64,000 nucleotides of DNA from Erythrocercus mccallii (lineage: Eukaryota > Chordata > Aves > Passeriformes > Dicruridae): positions 113,218 to 177,217 of the forward strand of contig VZRG01001491.1 of NCBI GenBank assembly GCA_013397435.1. The letters run 5' to 3'. Position numbers and translations under genes: made by a program. Each line of letters starts with the position of its first letter. Within the stretch, counting starts at the first letter, position 1. The notes under the pieces were generated by a model. It did no database searches. It saw nothing but the letters and a program-made list of their open reading frames with translations, and was not told the origin of the DNA. Shown one piece after another: positions 1 through 10,900 of the stretch.

Positions 1-1814
1 GGACATGTTTAGAAGTGAGCTTACTTGCTGTGTAGCACTGTGGAATGGCAAATATCTTTGATCTGCTGCAGAAAATGTGGAAGAGGAGAGGTGAATTAAG
101 GCTGATGCTTTTACAGCAGAGCTCTGGTGGTTCTGGCACATCTGCATTGAGGTATGTGGCAAGCAACAGAGCTGTGCACAAGCTGTAAAATTTCTAATAC
201 CTCAAACAAAACTGTGGGTTTTGTTCACTGGTATCCCGGAACCCAAATCTAGGTTACGTGTTTTGGAAAGAGAGGAAATTTCTAGTCCTGTTTAGATTTG
301 ACAGATACTGTTATCAGTGTTCATTGCGCTTGTTCATTGTGCACCCCCCCCGTGTCTTAACGTGGATTCAGCTCACTTGGAATTGGAGCCTGATTTGCTT
401 TAAATTGCACACTGATAATCATGGCCTTGATTGCTCACTTTTATTGTGCCTTAGCCTCTCAAATTCAGAACAGAACTCTTCAGTGAGCAATACTGCCTTT
501 AAAACCCAGGGCAGGTAACCTTGCTTGGCCCATGTTCAAATCTGACTAGCTTTCCTTGACAGCTCTTGCTGCATGAAGAGATGCTCCTGAGTTCCAGAGA
601 AGACACTTTCCCCTGGGCTGGAGTCCCACACCAGCTCCTGCTCGGGGTTCGGAGCCCCAAAAGAGCTCCTGCTGCAGCAACACTGAGCTGCTCTAGCAGA
701 GCTTTACTGCTCTGCAGGAGTGGCCTTTGCATGTAAGACTGAATTGCTAAATACTTTTCTCAGTGCTACAGGTTAATTTTTGTGGCGCTATAGTCTGCAG
801 TGGCCTTTCTTTTTTTTTATTTATGGAGACCTCTTTTCTGACTCCCCTCTATCACACTCTGGAGGTGAGAAATAGTTTCCCAAAGAGGAATATAGTCTGC
901 ATTTGCCTTTAAACATCTTAAAGTGCCAGAAAGCTATGCACTGTTTACACCCATCTCCTGAAGTCTTTCAATGGGTTAAACATCTGTGGTGCTCAACACC
1001 TTTACCCTTGAGAAGTGAGCTTCATGGTAGACTGAAAACTACTGTCTTTGGGAGTAGTGCTGTTTGGGTCATTTTGGGGTTAATGAACATTTGTCCCCAC
1101 AGACACTGAGGAGCTCTGAAGGTCTTTGAAGACACACTGGTGGTTTCCACAGACCATCACTTCTGCCCTCCTTTCCCAGTCTATTTATGGGCAGGAGTGG
1201 ATATCACTGCCATAGAGGCTCCTGCATGGTGGAACAGGGAAGTCTTTTAAAAGGAAGAGTTCCATGGAATATGTAGTTTCTGTTGTTAAGGAGTTTTATT
1301 TTGATTTTTTTGTTCTTTTCCCCCTGGAACTAGAGTAAGCAAACATCATAAACTGATGCAATGTGGCAGAGTCATAGAGCTGCTTTTCTGAGCACCTTGT
1401 TAGCTTATCTTATTTAATTTATGATTCTATTTATGCATATCTACTGTACAAAACTGCTCACAATCTGCTGGGAGTAAGCAGTAGATGCCAGTATCCAAAC
1501 CTGTAGGAGGAAAACAGATCCATTTTGATAACGTGGATACAAGTCCCACGAGATCCCATACAAAGTTGTATGTTTGGGGAAGGCCTTGGGCTTGCTTGTT
1601 TTATATGTACACTGGTCAAAGCCACTGCTACAATGTTAGGCAGAGTATTGACTATAGTGAATTGCGGTTACGCTTAGTAAATCTGGCACGTGGTTTCATA
1701 TGCTGAAAGCATTTTTATGACGTGCTTTTGATTTTTGGGCTTCCAAATGGTGAGTTACATATGATATATCTCATGCAGATTAATAGCTGACTTCTTGGGG
1801 TTTTCTTTCTGTAA
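1..1814. other. non-coding DNA, no gene recognised
   Basis: AT-rich sequence without a supported exon. A GC-richer patch at about 585-725 repeats CTCCTGCT and GCTGCTC-like words. It could be an old LTR or exon relic, but I cannot match it to a family. Open frames here are below 90 codons and look random. Confidence 0.6.
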
Positions 1815-2372
1815 TGGGTCTGGAAGAGATGGAGTTAACTTCCTTGATAGCATCCCATATGGGGCTGTGTCCTAGATTTAAAATCTAAACCAATGTTGCC
1901 AACACACTGGTGTTTGGGCTGTTGCTGAACAACCCTTTCCAGGGTCGAGTCTTTCTTTTTCCTGCTCTGCCCCCACAGTGAGTAGGCAAGAGATTGGGAG
2001 TGATCCCAATCACTGGGTGGGAACTGGCCACCCTGAACTGGCCAAAGAGCTATTCCATATCATAAAGCATCAACTCAACAATAAAAAGGAAGAGGTAGAG
2101 AAAGAAGGGCATGCAGGTTGTGTGGCTTCTAAGGTGGCTCTTTGCCAGCCGGCTGGGCGTTAATCTGTCTGTGGGAGTAGTGAAGGATTGCCTTTGCATC
2201 ACTTGGTGGTTTACTTTTCATATCTTTTCTTCATTCGTTAAACTGTTTATTTCAGCCAGGGAGTTTTGCTTTTGCTGCTCCTCTCTCCTTATCTTGCTGG
2301 GGGAGGAGGAGAGATAAGGGGAGTGAGCAGCTGCACAGGCACTTGGCTGCTGAGTGGGGTCAACTCACAGCA
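1815..2372 (+). mobile_element. ERVL-type solo LTR, degraded
   Basis: The order of words follows the common avian ERVL LTR. A TGGGTCTGGAAGAGATGGAG opening is followed by a GCTGTGTCCTAGATTT block. Next come a GAGTAGGCAAGAG block and an ACTGGCCAAAGAGCTATTCC block (the usual ACTGACCAAAGGGATATTCC), with an AATAAAA TATA-like box after it. A TTAAACTGTTTAT stretch resembles the usual ATTAAACTGTCTT polyadenylation region. Near the end are a GGGAGTGAGCAGCTGC motif and CTGCTGAGTGGGGTCAACTCACAGCA, compared with the usual GGCTGGGTTAAACCACGACA type of terminus. Identification rests on remembered family structure, not on alignment. No clean 5-bp target duplication is visible, so the ends are approximate. 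No gag, pol or env sequence is adjacent, so it is a solo LTR. Confidence 0.72.
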
Positions 2373-3592
2373 ACTTTTAAACCATTTGTAAGGTTTTTAG
2401 CATCAATTTAAACACAGACACTCTTGGATCTCAGTGTAAGGCAACTTCAACATCTACCTTTCTGAGCTACAGAGAAAATGAAGCAAATGGCTTCATCTTT
2501 GTGATATACAATGTCATGTAATAGACGGAATTTTAAAGTTCAAATGAAATAAAAATGCATAAACTGTTACAGCTGAAACCTTAATCACCTAATCTAGAGT
2601 TACAAATAGGTAGACTTGGTTTGGTTTTATTATAAAAATAGTGTATTTGAACGTGATCCAACTTCTGTGAAAATTGTAGTTGCCAATTGCATAGTCATGT
2701 AACATGACGTGAGCCAAGAATAAGGTGTAACAAAGTACTTCCTAATGGAAATGCATACTATTTTTGCAATGTTTGTTGCCAAATAGCAAGTCTAATCTTC
2801 AGTTTATATGACCTTTTGTGAGGCAAAGATAATTTGGAGCAAGAATCTGACTGAATTCTCCATGTGATATCAATGTCCTCTGTATGAATACTTACTTAAA
2901 ATAAACATACACTGCACCTTTTTATGTGTGCACATGTTTCTTCTCCTGGCATCTTTTTGCAGGGAGGGAAAGAGAATGCATTTCACAAGGCTCACATTTT
3001 CTCTCTACCACCACATAAATAGTAGATTGCATCTCTGGGATAAATAGCTGTGTCTAAACCATTGCTTTGTTTGGATTTCAAGACATTTTTACTCTGACCC
3101 TGGTGTCAGTGTGACTAATTGTGTAGAAGGGGCTTCCTACTCTTTCCTTGCTGAGCCTAAGTAGTTTCAGATATACCTCTGAAAGTTGTTTGCAGCTCTA
3201 CTTGAAATACAAAGCACTGTGTGCCAGTATTTTCCCTGCTTATATCTTGTCAATAAACTGAAGACCCATCTCTGTATCTGTTGCCATTAGTGACAGTAAT
3301 TTAATTAGTTTTGTTGAGTGGAGAATTGGGTGTTCTCACTGGACCCACCTAATTAACGTTTTTTCCCTTCCCTATTTGATTTTTTAAAAAACTCTTTTAA
3401 TGCCTGCCTTTATCTGCCTGTTCCAAAGTGTCTTCAGTTCCTGCCAGTCTGGTGCCTAATCACATGGACTTACCCTTCCACTTCAGTATGTCTAGTAAGC
3501 ACATGCAAGTGGCATCTACCATTCTTGTTCCTACAGGACCAAGCTCTGTATAGGTGTTGGTTGCAGCTTTTTTTTAAGAGATGCTGTTACAG

Positions 3593-3632
3593 CTGGCCAA
3601 TAAAATGCAAAGGCAGTCCAAGATTTTCTCAG
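3593..3632 (+). other. possible 40-nt exon between splice-like sites
   Basis: The stretch lies between an acceptor-like GTTACAG, preceded by a run of eight T's, and a consensus donor CAG|GTAAGTAT. It is open in one frame (LANKMQRQSKIFS). Forty bases is too short for coding statistics to help, and such pairs arise by chance in 64 kb, so this is a weak candidate. I recognise no protein family. Confidence 0.15.
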
Positions 3633-3664
3633 GTAAGTATCCTAACCCTATTTTATATATCCTA

Positions 3665-3667
<3 letters not shown>

Positions 3668-3699
<32 letters not shown>
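3668..3699. repeat. (AT)16 microsatellite
   Basis: An uninterrupted 32-bp AT dinucleotide tract. It is likely to vary in length between individuals. Confidence 0.95.
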
Positions 3700-3701
<2 letters not shown>

Positions 3702-4109
3702 TAAATTTCAAGGCAGTTTTCCTTCTAAAATTTGAAGTACCCATAACTTTGAACATCAAATTATGCAGCTCCTTTTCTTTTTCCCTACAGGAAAACTGAA
3801 ATCTGTTTCTTAGATGAATGAGTGCTATGGGGCCATCTGGTGTCTATTAATTTTATAGAGACTACTCTGACAATGTAAACACTACTTCTCTAGAAATCCA
3901 CAGGCAAAACTTTTCTCTTTGATTCAAATAAAACTTTTGGCTAGCAAAATCCAGACTTGGCATGAAATAAATAATGCAAGAGATATTTAATGCTATAAAG
4001 CCCTTTCCCTTCATGCAAATACATTCTTGGAACCTCCTTTTCATTATTTTCTTTTTTTAAGAGCCAAGATTAAAGATCACTTCCTCACTAAAAGTTTTGA
4101 AAAATAAAT

Positions 4110-4152
4110 TGTCTGAAATGTAAATAAGTGTAATACTTATACATTTCAGACA
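4110..4152. repeat. short inverted repeat (hairpin)
   Basis: Arms at 4110-4129 and 4135-4152 are complementary except for a 2-nt length difference, around a 5-nt loop. The stem starts TGTCTGAAATGT and closes ACATTTCAGACA. The flanks are A/T-rich and do not extend the pairing. The stem is shorter than a typical animal pre-miRNA (about 30 bp), so a microRNA is unlikely. A miniature DNA-transposon relic or chance are alternatives. Confidence 0.7.
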
Positions 4153-5494
4153 TTTTAATAAAAAATAAAACATTAAAATATTTGAGGGGTGAGATCTGCC
4201 CACAGTTCAGATCTAGCTAGTCAGCAATCCCCATTAAATGAGAAATGAACTTTCAGGGAATGCCAGCAGTGGATGGCCTTCTACTTGGGGAGAGGTACTG
4301 ATGTCTAAACTATGCTATTATGGCATTTTGTGTGAAGTATATTGTTCCAGATGTAAGAAAAAGCTTACAGGGAGCAGCTGGCCATTTCTCCAAACAATGT
4401 AGCTAGGCAGAAACGTTTGACAGATTTGTTATGCTAAGAGTTTTTAGAAGGTAAGATTGCAGCATAGAACTGTGATGTAAAATTGACCTTTAGTGCTGAG
4501 TCAGAAAGTACTGCATGAAGCTGAGGTTCTACTAAACAAAGCCAAACTTGCATGCTTCCTCAAACACCCTGTAAGGCTATTCACTCAGGAAAAGTGGAAT
4601 ACATTAATGTTTGTCAAAATACTGAAACAGAGCACCTCATAAAAACTGTATGAAAGTCAGTTACACACATCTTTACAGTGAAAGCATATATTTTACCTTT
4701 TGCATTTTAAAATAAAAGTAACTGTTGAACTTCAGGTTGAGAATCTTGTAATTTGCTGATCTTTTATATAAGCATTATTATTATTTACTTTTCTGAAGCA
4801 CTGCTGCTGTAACAAAAAGTGCCTTGTAGCAGAACCTATATTCCCAGAAGAACAGAAATAATTACTGTTATGTGTCATCCTGATGAACAATATGCTGCTT
4901 CACAGCTTTTTTTTCCTTTTTGCTGAATACACGGCTTTATAGACACCTGTGAAACAAAACTATAATAAATTACTTTTATTGTGTACACATTGCAGCATTG
5001 ACCCTTGAAGTACCATGATATTATTTATTGCTGCATCCAAAGAAAAGAGCAGCAAAATGAATTTATTTAAAAATCAAGCTAAATATCTGTCAGGGTCTAT
5101 ATCCCTGGAATTAAGCCCCTGTATAATACATTAGATTTAGAGGTTTTTCTGACTACACAGTTGTATAGTCTGGATTTTAAAACACTCTTAGCTTTAGTAG
5201 GATATTTTGCTAGGTCAAATAATTTACAAATGTATCCATGAAGAAGCATTTTTGGTGACATACATTACAATGGCCATAAGAATGTCTGCTAGATTATGGA
5301 TGGGCTTAATTGTTTAATGAAAAATACTGAGATGTTTCTTTGTGATTTCCTCCTTAAAACCTCGTAAGTTTACTCAAGACTTCAGTCTTTAAGTCACAGT
5401 CCATTTATACTAGTGTGTAAAAGTAACATATTAGGTTCACAGTTTAGAGAAAGCTGTATTTCAGATGGGTAAGTGCAACTGTTTCACAAGCATA

Positions 5495-6040
5495 CATGAA
5501 GTACTTGGAGTACTGTGTTCAGCTCTAGGGCCTCAGCATGAGAAGGATGTGGACCTGTTGGAACAAGACCAAAGGAGGACCATGAAGGTGATCAGAGGGC
5601 TTGAGCACCTCTCCTATGAAAACAGGCTCAGAGAGTTGGAGTTGTTCAGCCTGAAGAGTGGGTTCTGGGGAGACCTCGTTGCAGCTCCTCAGTACCTAAA
5701 GAGGGAAGGGCCTTCAGAAAAGCTGAAGAGGAACTTTTTAATGAGAGCATGATAGTGAGTGAGAGGACAAGAGGTAATGACGTTAAACTGGAAGAAGGTA
5801 GATTTATATTGGATGTTAGAAAGGAATACTTCACTGTGAGAGTGGTAAGGCACCACTCTCATAGTGAAGGGTTGCTCAGAGAAGTTGTGGTTGCCTCATC
5901 TGTGGAAGTGTTCAAGGCCAGGCTGGCTGGAGCTTTCAGCTACCTGGTCTAATGGAAGTTGTCCCTGCCTGTGACAGGAGCGTTGGAGGTAGATGATCTT
6001 TAAGGTCCCTTCTAATCCAAACCATTCCATGATTCTGTCA
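5495..6040 (+). mobile_element. CR1 LINE, 5'-truncated 3' end
   Basis: This is the classic avian CR1 3' region. It begins in the part resembling CTTGGAGTACTGTGTTCAG, runs through the end of the reverse-transcriptase frame (CTCTCCTATGAAAACAGGCT, CAGAGAGTTGGAGTTGTTCA), and continues into the 3' UTR (GATCTTTAAGGTCCCTTCTA, CCATTCCATGATTCTGT). The remaining coding part is broken; an open stretch at 5465-5752 covers only its C-terminal tail. The element is heavily 5'-truncated, as most CR1 copies are, and cannot move. An inverted duplication at 5829-5869 replaces the normal sequence. Confidence 0.93.
5829..5869. repeat. inverted duplication inside the CR1 copy
   Basis: Arms 5829-5846 and 5852-5869 pair at 17 of 18 positions across a 5-nt loop (AAGGC). 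The left arm is normal CR1 sequence (TTCACTGTGAGAGTGGT, close to the family form). At the right arm CR1 normally reads like CTGGAACAGGTTGCCC, but here the bases are the reverse complement of the left arm. Normal CR1 similarity resumes at GGTTGCTCAGAGAAG. Confidence 0.85.
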
Positions 6041-6910
6041 TTTCAGATACACATCCATTATAAATGATGATTTAATCAGAATACTGTTTCGCTCAGCCTG
6101 TAGAAGAGACAGCTCAGCCTGCATAAGCAGTTGTTCAATATTGGGGATTCTCTCTGTACATGTGGCCCCTTGCATTATTTTCTAGCCTATGCTGAAGACA
6201 GTGAATCATTGTCATTTGCAGGATCTCATCCCACCACCTGAGTGTTTCTTGAGGCTTATCTCCTTAAAATTGAGGAAAGTCAGGGCTGAAAGTCACTGAG
6301 ATAAAAGTATCTGTTCAGTTGAGTCAATTAACTTGAGATGACTTGCACTGTAAAGTAGTTAGTATGATACTGGACTGAATAACTTTGAAATTTCAGGTGA
6401 CTTTGCTTTATATCTTGGGAGTGCTCAGAAGCATTGCAAATTTGACTAATGGTCTTGTCAGACACTCACAAAGAAAGTAAAGTAGCTCTTTGTGAAATGG
6501 TGGGCTTATCTCATTTGTCTAATGCAATTATGCAGGCAGGCAGAAAGAAGGAAGGGGACATATAAATCTTGTTTCTTATAAAAATAATTTCCTATAGAAA
6601 TTATTTGCCTGAAGCAAGAGAAAATCATACAGCTTTCCTGTATTCCTTCAACATGTTCCCCATCTATCTCTCCCAAGGATACAGAATCAATCTTCAGGAA
6701 TTTACAGCTCATCTCATCATAAATGCATGTAAGGAATCTGAGTTCAGGAACTACTAGCAATTCTGACCAATTTATTTCTGTTAGTTCCTAAATTTGTAAT
6801 ATCTGCCTCCAAAATTATTTGACCATGATGTATGTTGCTCTCTAGAATGAAACCTAAAGTCTCTCTGTTCCACAAGTTCTGGACCACACTGTATTATTGG
6901 ACTAAATGCA
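6041..6910. other. non-coding DNA between two mobile elements
   Basis: I see no gene or repeat family in it. The last six bases (AATGCA, 6905-6910) form the probable left target duplication of the next LTR. Confidence 0.55.
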
Positions 6911-7358
6911 TGTGGGAATTGGGTGACTGGAGACCAGGAGCAGATTTGCCCTGGTTAACAATGAAGTGGGCATTAATCTAAGACCATGGGAAACAAGATG
7001 CTAGGAAGGGGAACATCTGATTAGATTATGGAGAGAAGAATGGCATTATGGGAATAGTTATGTTAATGAAGTTGCACCATGTAAGGTTATGTTCTGAGTT
7101 CTTGTATATGATTGGTTAACAACATTTTACATATATGATAATGTAATTGCTCATTGGTCTGTTGTCCAGGCTAGAGTCTGTATATTATGTTTGCCCCATT
7201 GTTGGGTCTTTCGAGGTTGTCCTATACTGTGTTTTGCCTATGTTCTTTTGTTTGCTCAGGGTATTATTAAAGTTATTTTTCAGGCTTGCTCGATCCTCCC
7301 CATCCCTATTTCAATTGCCACCCTGGCTGGTCTGGTTTGTGTCACATCACCAGTGACA
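6911..7358 (+). mobile_element. probable ERVK-like solo LTR
   Basis: The block begins TGTGGGAATT and ends CCAGTGACA, giving the TG...CA ends of retroviral LTRs. Flanking hexamers AATGCA (6905-6910) and AATGAA (7359-7364) match at 5 of 6 positions, fitting an aged 6-bp class II duplication. Inside are an inverted CCAAT box (CTCATTGGTC), a TATATTA box near 7178 and an ATTAAA polyadenylation signal near 7265, in the correct U3-to-U5 order. The overall wording (GACCAGGAGCAGATTTGCCC, GCCCCATTGTTGGGTCTTTC) resembles passerine ERVK LTRs as I remember them. No internal retroviral genes are adjacent. Confidence 0.65.
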
Positions 7359-8531
7359 AATGAATGGTGTAGGCCCATTCCAATTTAGCTATTATACTCC
7401 ATGTCACCACCACAAGTGTTCCTGTTCAAATCAAGCAAAAATAGGTCCTTATACTAGTGAAATATACAGCTAGATTCAAACAGTGTTTGAGTTATTCAGC
7501 TGGGTTTGGGCTATGAACTAATAGTATAATACCAAAGGTGAAGGAAAGGAAAATTAAGAGTATCTGCATACAACATACAAAGATGCTTCACTATTTTCCA
7601 TTTTTTATTATTTATCTTCTTAGCCAATCACTACCAACTTGGACAACGAACTTCTTGTGAACATTTTAATGGAAAGGGGTGTCTGGAGAACTGTAATTTG
7701 TGAGAGAGTGCTGCTCTTGCTGGGACTGCACAAAAAGGCATTGTGTGATTGATTTTCTAAGAACTATGTTAAGAGCATTTTATAAAGCTTAAAAAAGCAC
7801 ATGTTTAATTTAGGTCTTTTACTGCTTCCCCCTCCCTCAATAAGGAAATTATATTAAGCAGTCATGAAGTCATACCTATGGTCTCAAAAACCTTTGCTGA
7901 AGTTTCTACAATAGCATTGTTCAGGCCTTGCCTTGTCCCTTTTCACCTCCAGATCTCCAGTCACGACCTACATGCACCACAACCACATACTGGGGACAGG
8001 CAGCATTGTCACACTTGAAAGATTAAAAAGCCTTATCTACCTCCCAAAAATAAAGAAATTTGGACTAAGAACAACCTGGTGACTAGGTGACTGTCAGTGG
8101 ATGAGAGGGATATGTTTCCTTTGGAATGCTGGGTGCTTCAGTAACATCTCTCTAAAGCAAAGTTTGCAGGTCAGCTCAACTCTTGTTCTCAGCTCAGCTT
8201 AGCTTTTTACTTCTCTGTGAGTGCTCTTCTTGGGAAATTCTCATCACCAAATGTTCTAGTAGATAATGAATCATGGTAGTGTTTGGCTTAGTTTGCCTTT
8301 CACTTGACACACAGATAAACACAAAGGAGTTTTTAAAAACTAAATTAGAAATGTGGGGTTTGGAAAATACTGCAGTGTCTGTAAAAACAATAAAGTGGTA
8401 TTGTGACAATAAAGCTGAACAAGTACTGCTCTCTATAAAATCTGATTCTGCATAGACTGATAAAAATTCAAGGGCAAGTGCTGTTACATTGCCTGAGTCT
8501 TCACAGATTTCTGCAGTTCATAAAGCATAAG
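7359..8531. other. non-coding DNA
   Basis: No gene, RNA or clear repeat recognised. Two AATAAA hexamers near 8389 and 8408 have no gene upstream and are probably chance. Confidence 0.55.
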
Positions 8532-8825
8532 TGTCTTGGTTTAGAAAGACTAAGACAAACATGAGATGTAATGATGTATCTCCAAGAAAGGTGAGTTCAA
8601 TGTTTTAAGAGGAGCTGGATATGTAGCGGTGTTTTGAGAGGCTCTTTGAAAACAAGGCTCAGGCTCTCTGTGTGCATGCTTTATTCCTATACAGGAGGAA
8701 TTGTCAAGCTGTACTCAAGCCAATAGGATCCTAAAGCTAAGCTCAAGCTCAAGAGGTTGCAAAAATGTATCTTAATGAGTAACCCCATAAAATGCAGTAA
8801 AAACCTATGCTTGCCATTCAGTTCA
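8532..8825 (+). mobile_element. possible LTR fragment, family uncertain
   Basis: The block opens TGTCTTGGTTTAGAAAGAC, a start seen in some avian ERVL LTRs. It continues with LTR-like text (GGCTCAGGCTCTCTGTGTGC, then TTTATTCCTATACAGGAGGA). No clear right end or target duplication is visible. A repeat-library search would decide; chance resemblance is possible. Confidence 0.35.
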
Positions 8826-10471
8826 ACATGTGAAATTCATTAATAACAAATGAGTTTGTGAAATTGAAAACAGCTATTTTTGTACCTGTTCTTTTGCTCA
8901 TAATCCTATATCAAGAATAAGAAAACAATACTTTAATTTTTTTTAACAATGAAAACTTCTTATGACTCAATTATTAAGGGCTAAATGATGAAATAACAGG
9001 ACAGAAGTATGTGTTTTGAAACAGAAGTTAAAACATGGAGTCTGTGTGTGGGTACATGCTGAAGTCAGGAGTGGGTTCAGAAAAGGAGAATAATCATTCT
9101 GATTTCTATGAAGTTTTTAGTAAGACTGTGTTACCCAGTGACAATGAAAACTAAGCTTCTCCATTTGTTACCTATCAAATTGCTCATTTTATCTTGACAA
9201 ACCTGGGTGGCACCTGATGAAGCCCAATGCATTCAGAGTTCGTTCCTCTTGCAGAGGAGCAAGGTTACCCTACATTCCAATGTGAGCATCTGCAAAGGGG
9301 AGGCAGACATACCTGAGCCTTCTGGGCCTTTGGAAGCAACAGTGACTCGAGCTTGAGGAGGTCTCTGTGGAGTCTATGCAAGACAGGAAATTGGTAAAAG
9401 TTACAGAGCTGAGGAGAGGATTTGCACTACTCTGCACAATGGGAAGGCTTTATTCAGTCTGCTTTGCTTGCAGAGCAGAGGTCTCTCTTTTAAGGCTTAA
9501 CTTGCTCTTCTGTCTCTTCTATCTTTTATGAGAAAACCCTGCTGTGGAATTCAGAGCTCTTCTGTGTCTCTGAGCATGCACACTTTCAGGCAAAAGTGAG
9601 ACCTACTGTACCAAGGCTCTTGGGACGGGACCCATTTGGTGGATGATGTTAGGTTATGTATTTCAGGCAGCTGGCACTCTGCATCTCAGTCTTCACCCCT
9701 GTTGACTGAATGTTTGAGTTAGGAAGAGACAGTCATAACTTGCATGATACACAGTGAGGTTTTCCAAATAGATTATGATTGATGCTCTCAATTATTTTTG
9801 TCAAGGTCTATAGCAAATCTTGTATTATCCATTTGTCAGCACTTGCAACAAAGCTGTTTTCTGAACAGAGTTCTTATTAGATATGAAAACTTAGTTAAAT
9901 AGAGAGGACTGAGTGAATTTAATGCTGCTGTGAAGTCCAGTCTTTACACTTCCATGGTAAAAATAAAAGCTTTTAGGATTTATTTAAATTTTATTCAGCT
10001 GGAATATCACAGTTATTGATGGGAAGAGAAGCTGTTAAGCTTAAAGACTTCTTCCTGTGTAGGCTGTAGAATGCAGCAAACCAGTCTCTTCTTGAGCTAC
10101 TTGTCTTTTCATTAAAATTTAAAAAATTAAATTGATAATTACTTAAAATTTAATAATACACTACTGGGAAAGAGGACAACTAAAAACTCCTCATCTTGAG
10201 TCATCTAGGTTCCATGTTTTGGATACTTTCTGCTGGAGTTTGACCTTCAATGCCTTGCATCAAGCTTTTTCAGGAAAGATGTTTATAATCATTGCTCTCC
10301 CAGTCCTTTTCTGCAGGGGGGATTTTTAATGATGTTGCAGTCCCTCATGTAAATATAAATTAAATTAAATGTAAATTAAATGTTTCCCATGCATGTTCCC
10401 CAGCCCCTCTGCTATGGTATGTCTAAAGCAGTGATTTGCAATACTCCTACCTCATCTTGTGTAGCTAAACA
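8826..10471. other. non-coding DNA
   Basis: AT-rich, with no gene recognised. A stretch near 9200-9660 is somewhat GC-richer but matches no family I know. Short TAAATTAAAT-type repeats occur around 10355-10385. Confidence 0.55.
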
Positions 10472-10477
10472 GACGAT

Positions 10478-10894
10478 TGTAGCAGAATTTTTGAGAGAGC
10501 AGAGACATGATGTGCTTTTGAATTAGCTGGGCAACCCAGCCTGGGCCCCAGCTGCAGGCCTGAGTAAGGGCCTGAAGGACAGTGAATGCTAAAGTTTGTG
10601 GTGCAGTTAGAAATTGTTTTAAGGTATGCAGAGAAAGAAGGTAGTTCATTTATGTAATAATAGGTACAGGTGTTAGTTTGTGTGCTAGCCGCCTTAAGTG
10701 TTAGAGTAAACAATGTTTGTTTACATTTTTCTACTGCTGTACACCAATGAGGGGATGTTTGAAAACATAAATAATGTTCAAGAGTATATAACCTGCCATT
10801 TTAGAGATAATAAAGGAGTACGTATGTTACCACAATGGTGTGAATATGTGTCTTTGGTTTAGCTTCCCACAATTTTGGGGGACTTCCCTCTTCA
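10478..10894 (+). mobile_element. solo LTR, class II (ERVK-like), copy 1
   Basis: A 417-bp element starting TGTAGCAGAAT and ending CTCTTCA, flanked on both sides by the hexamer GACGAT (10472-10477 and 10895-10900), a perfect 6-bp target duplication. TG...CA ends and a 6-bp duplication are typical of class II endogenous retroviruses. A TATATA box (10785-10790) is followed by AATAAA (10809-10814). Two related copies lie in reverse orientation at 31051 and 38415; this copy is the most diverged of the three. No gag, pol or env is present, so it is the product of LTR-LTR recombination. Confidence 0.92.
10785..10814 (+). promoter_or_regulatory. LTR core promoter and polyadenylation signal
   Basis: TATATA and AATAAA lie 24 nt apart inside the solo LTR. 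Transcription from this TATA box would start just after the AATAAA, so the signal sits at the end of U3 and R would be very short. The same spacing is present on the reverse strand in the two sister LTRs. Activity in this copy is unknown. Confidence 0.55.
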
Positions 10895-10900
10895 GACGAT

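Larger units (their letters stand above)
2373..5494. other. non-coding AT-rich DNA
   Basis: No gene recognised. It holds an (AT)n tract, a strong short hairpin and a possible 40-nt exon, listed separately. The rest is unstructured AT-rich sequence. Confidence 0.6.

Noticed and set aside
4110..4152. MicroRNA precursor
   Set aside because: The stem is only about 18-20 bp with a 5-nt loop and does not extend into the flanks.
8389..8413. Paired AATAAA signals as a gene's 3' end
   Set aside because: No upstream exon is present, and such hexamers are frequent in AT-rich DNA.
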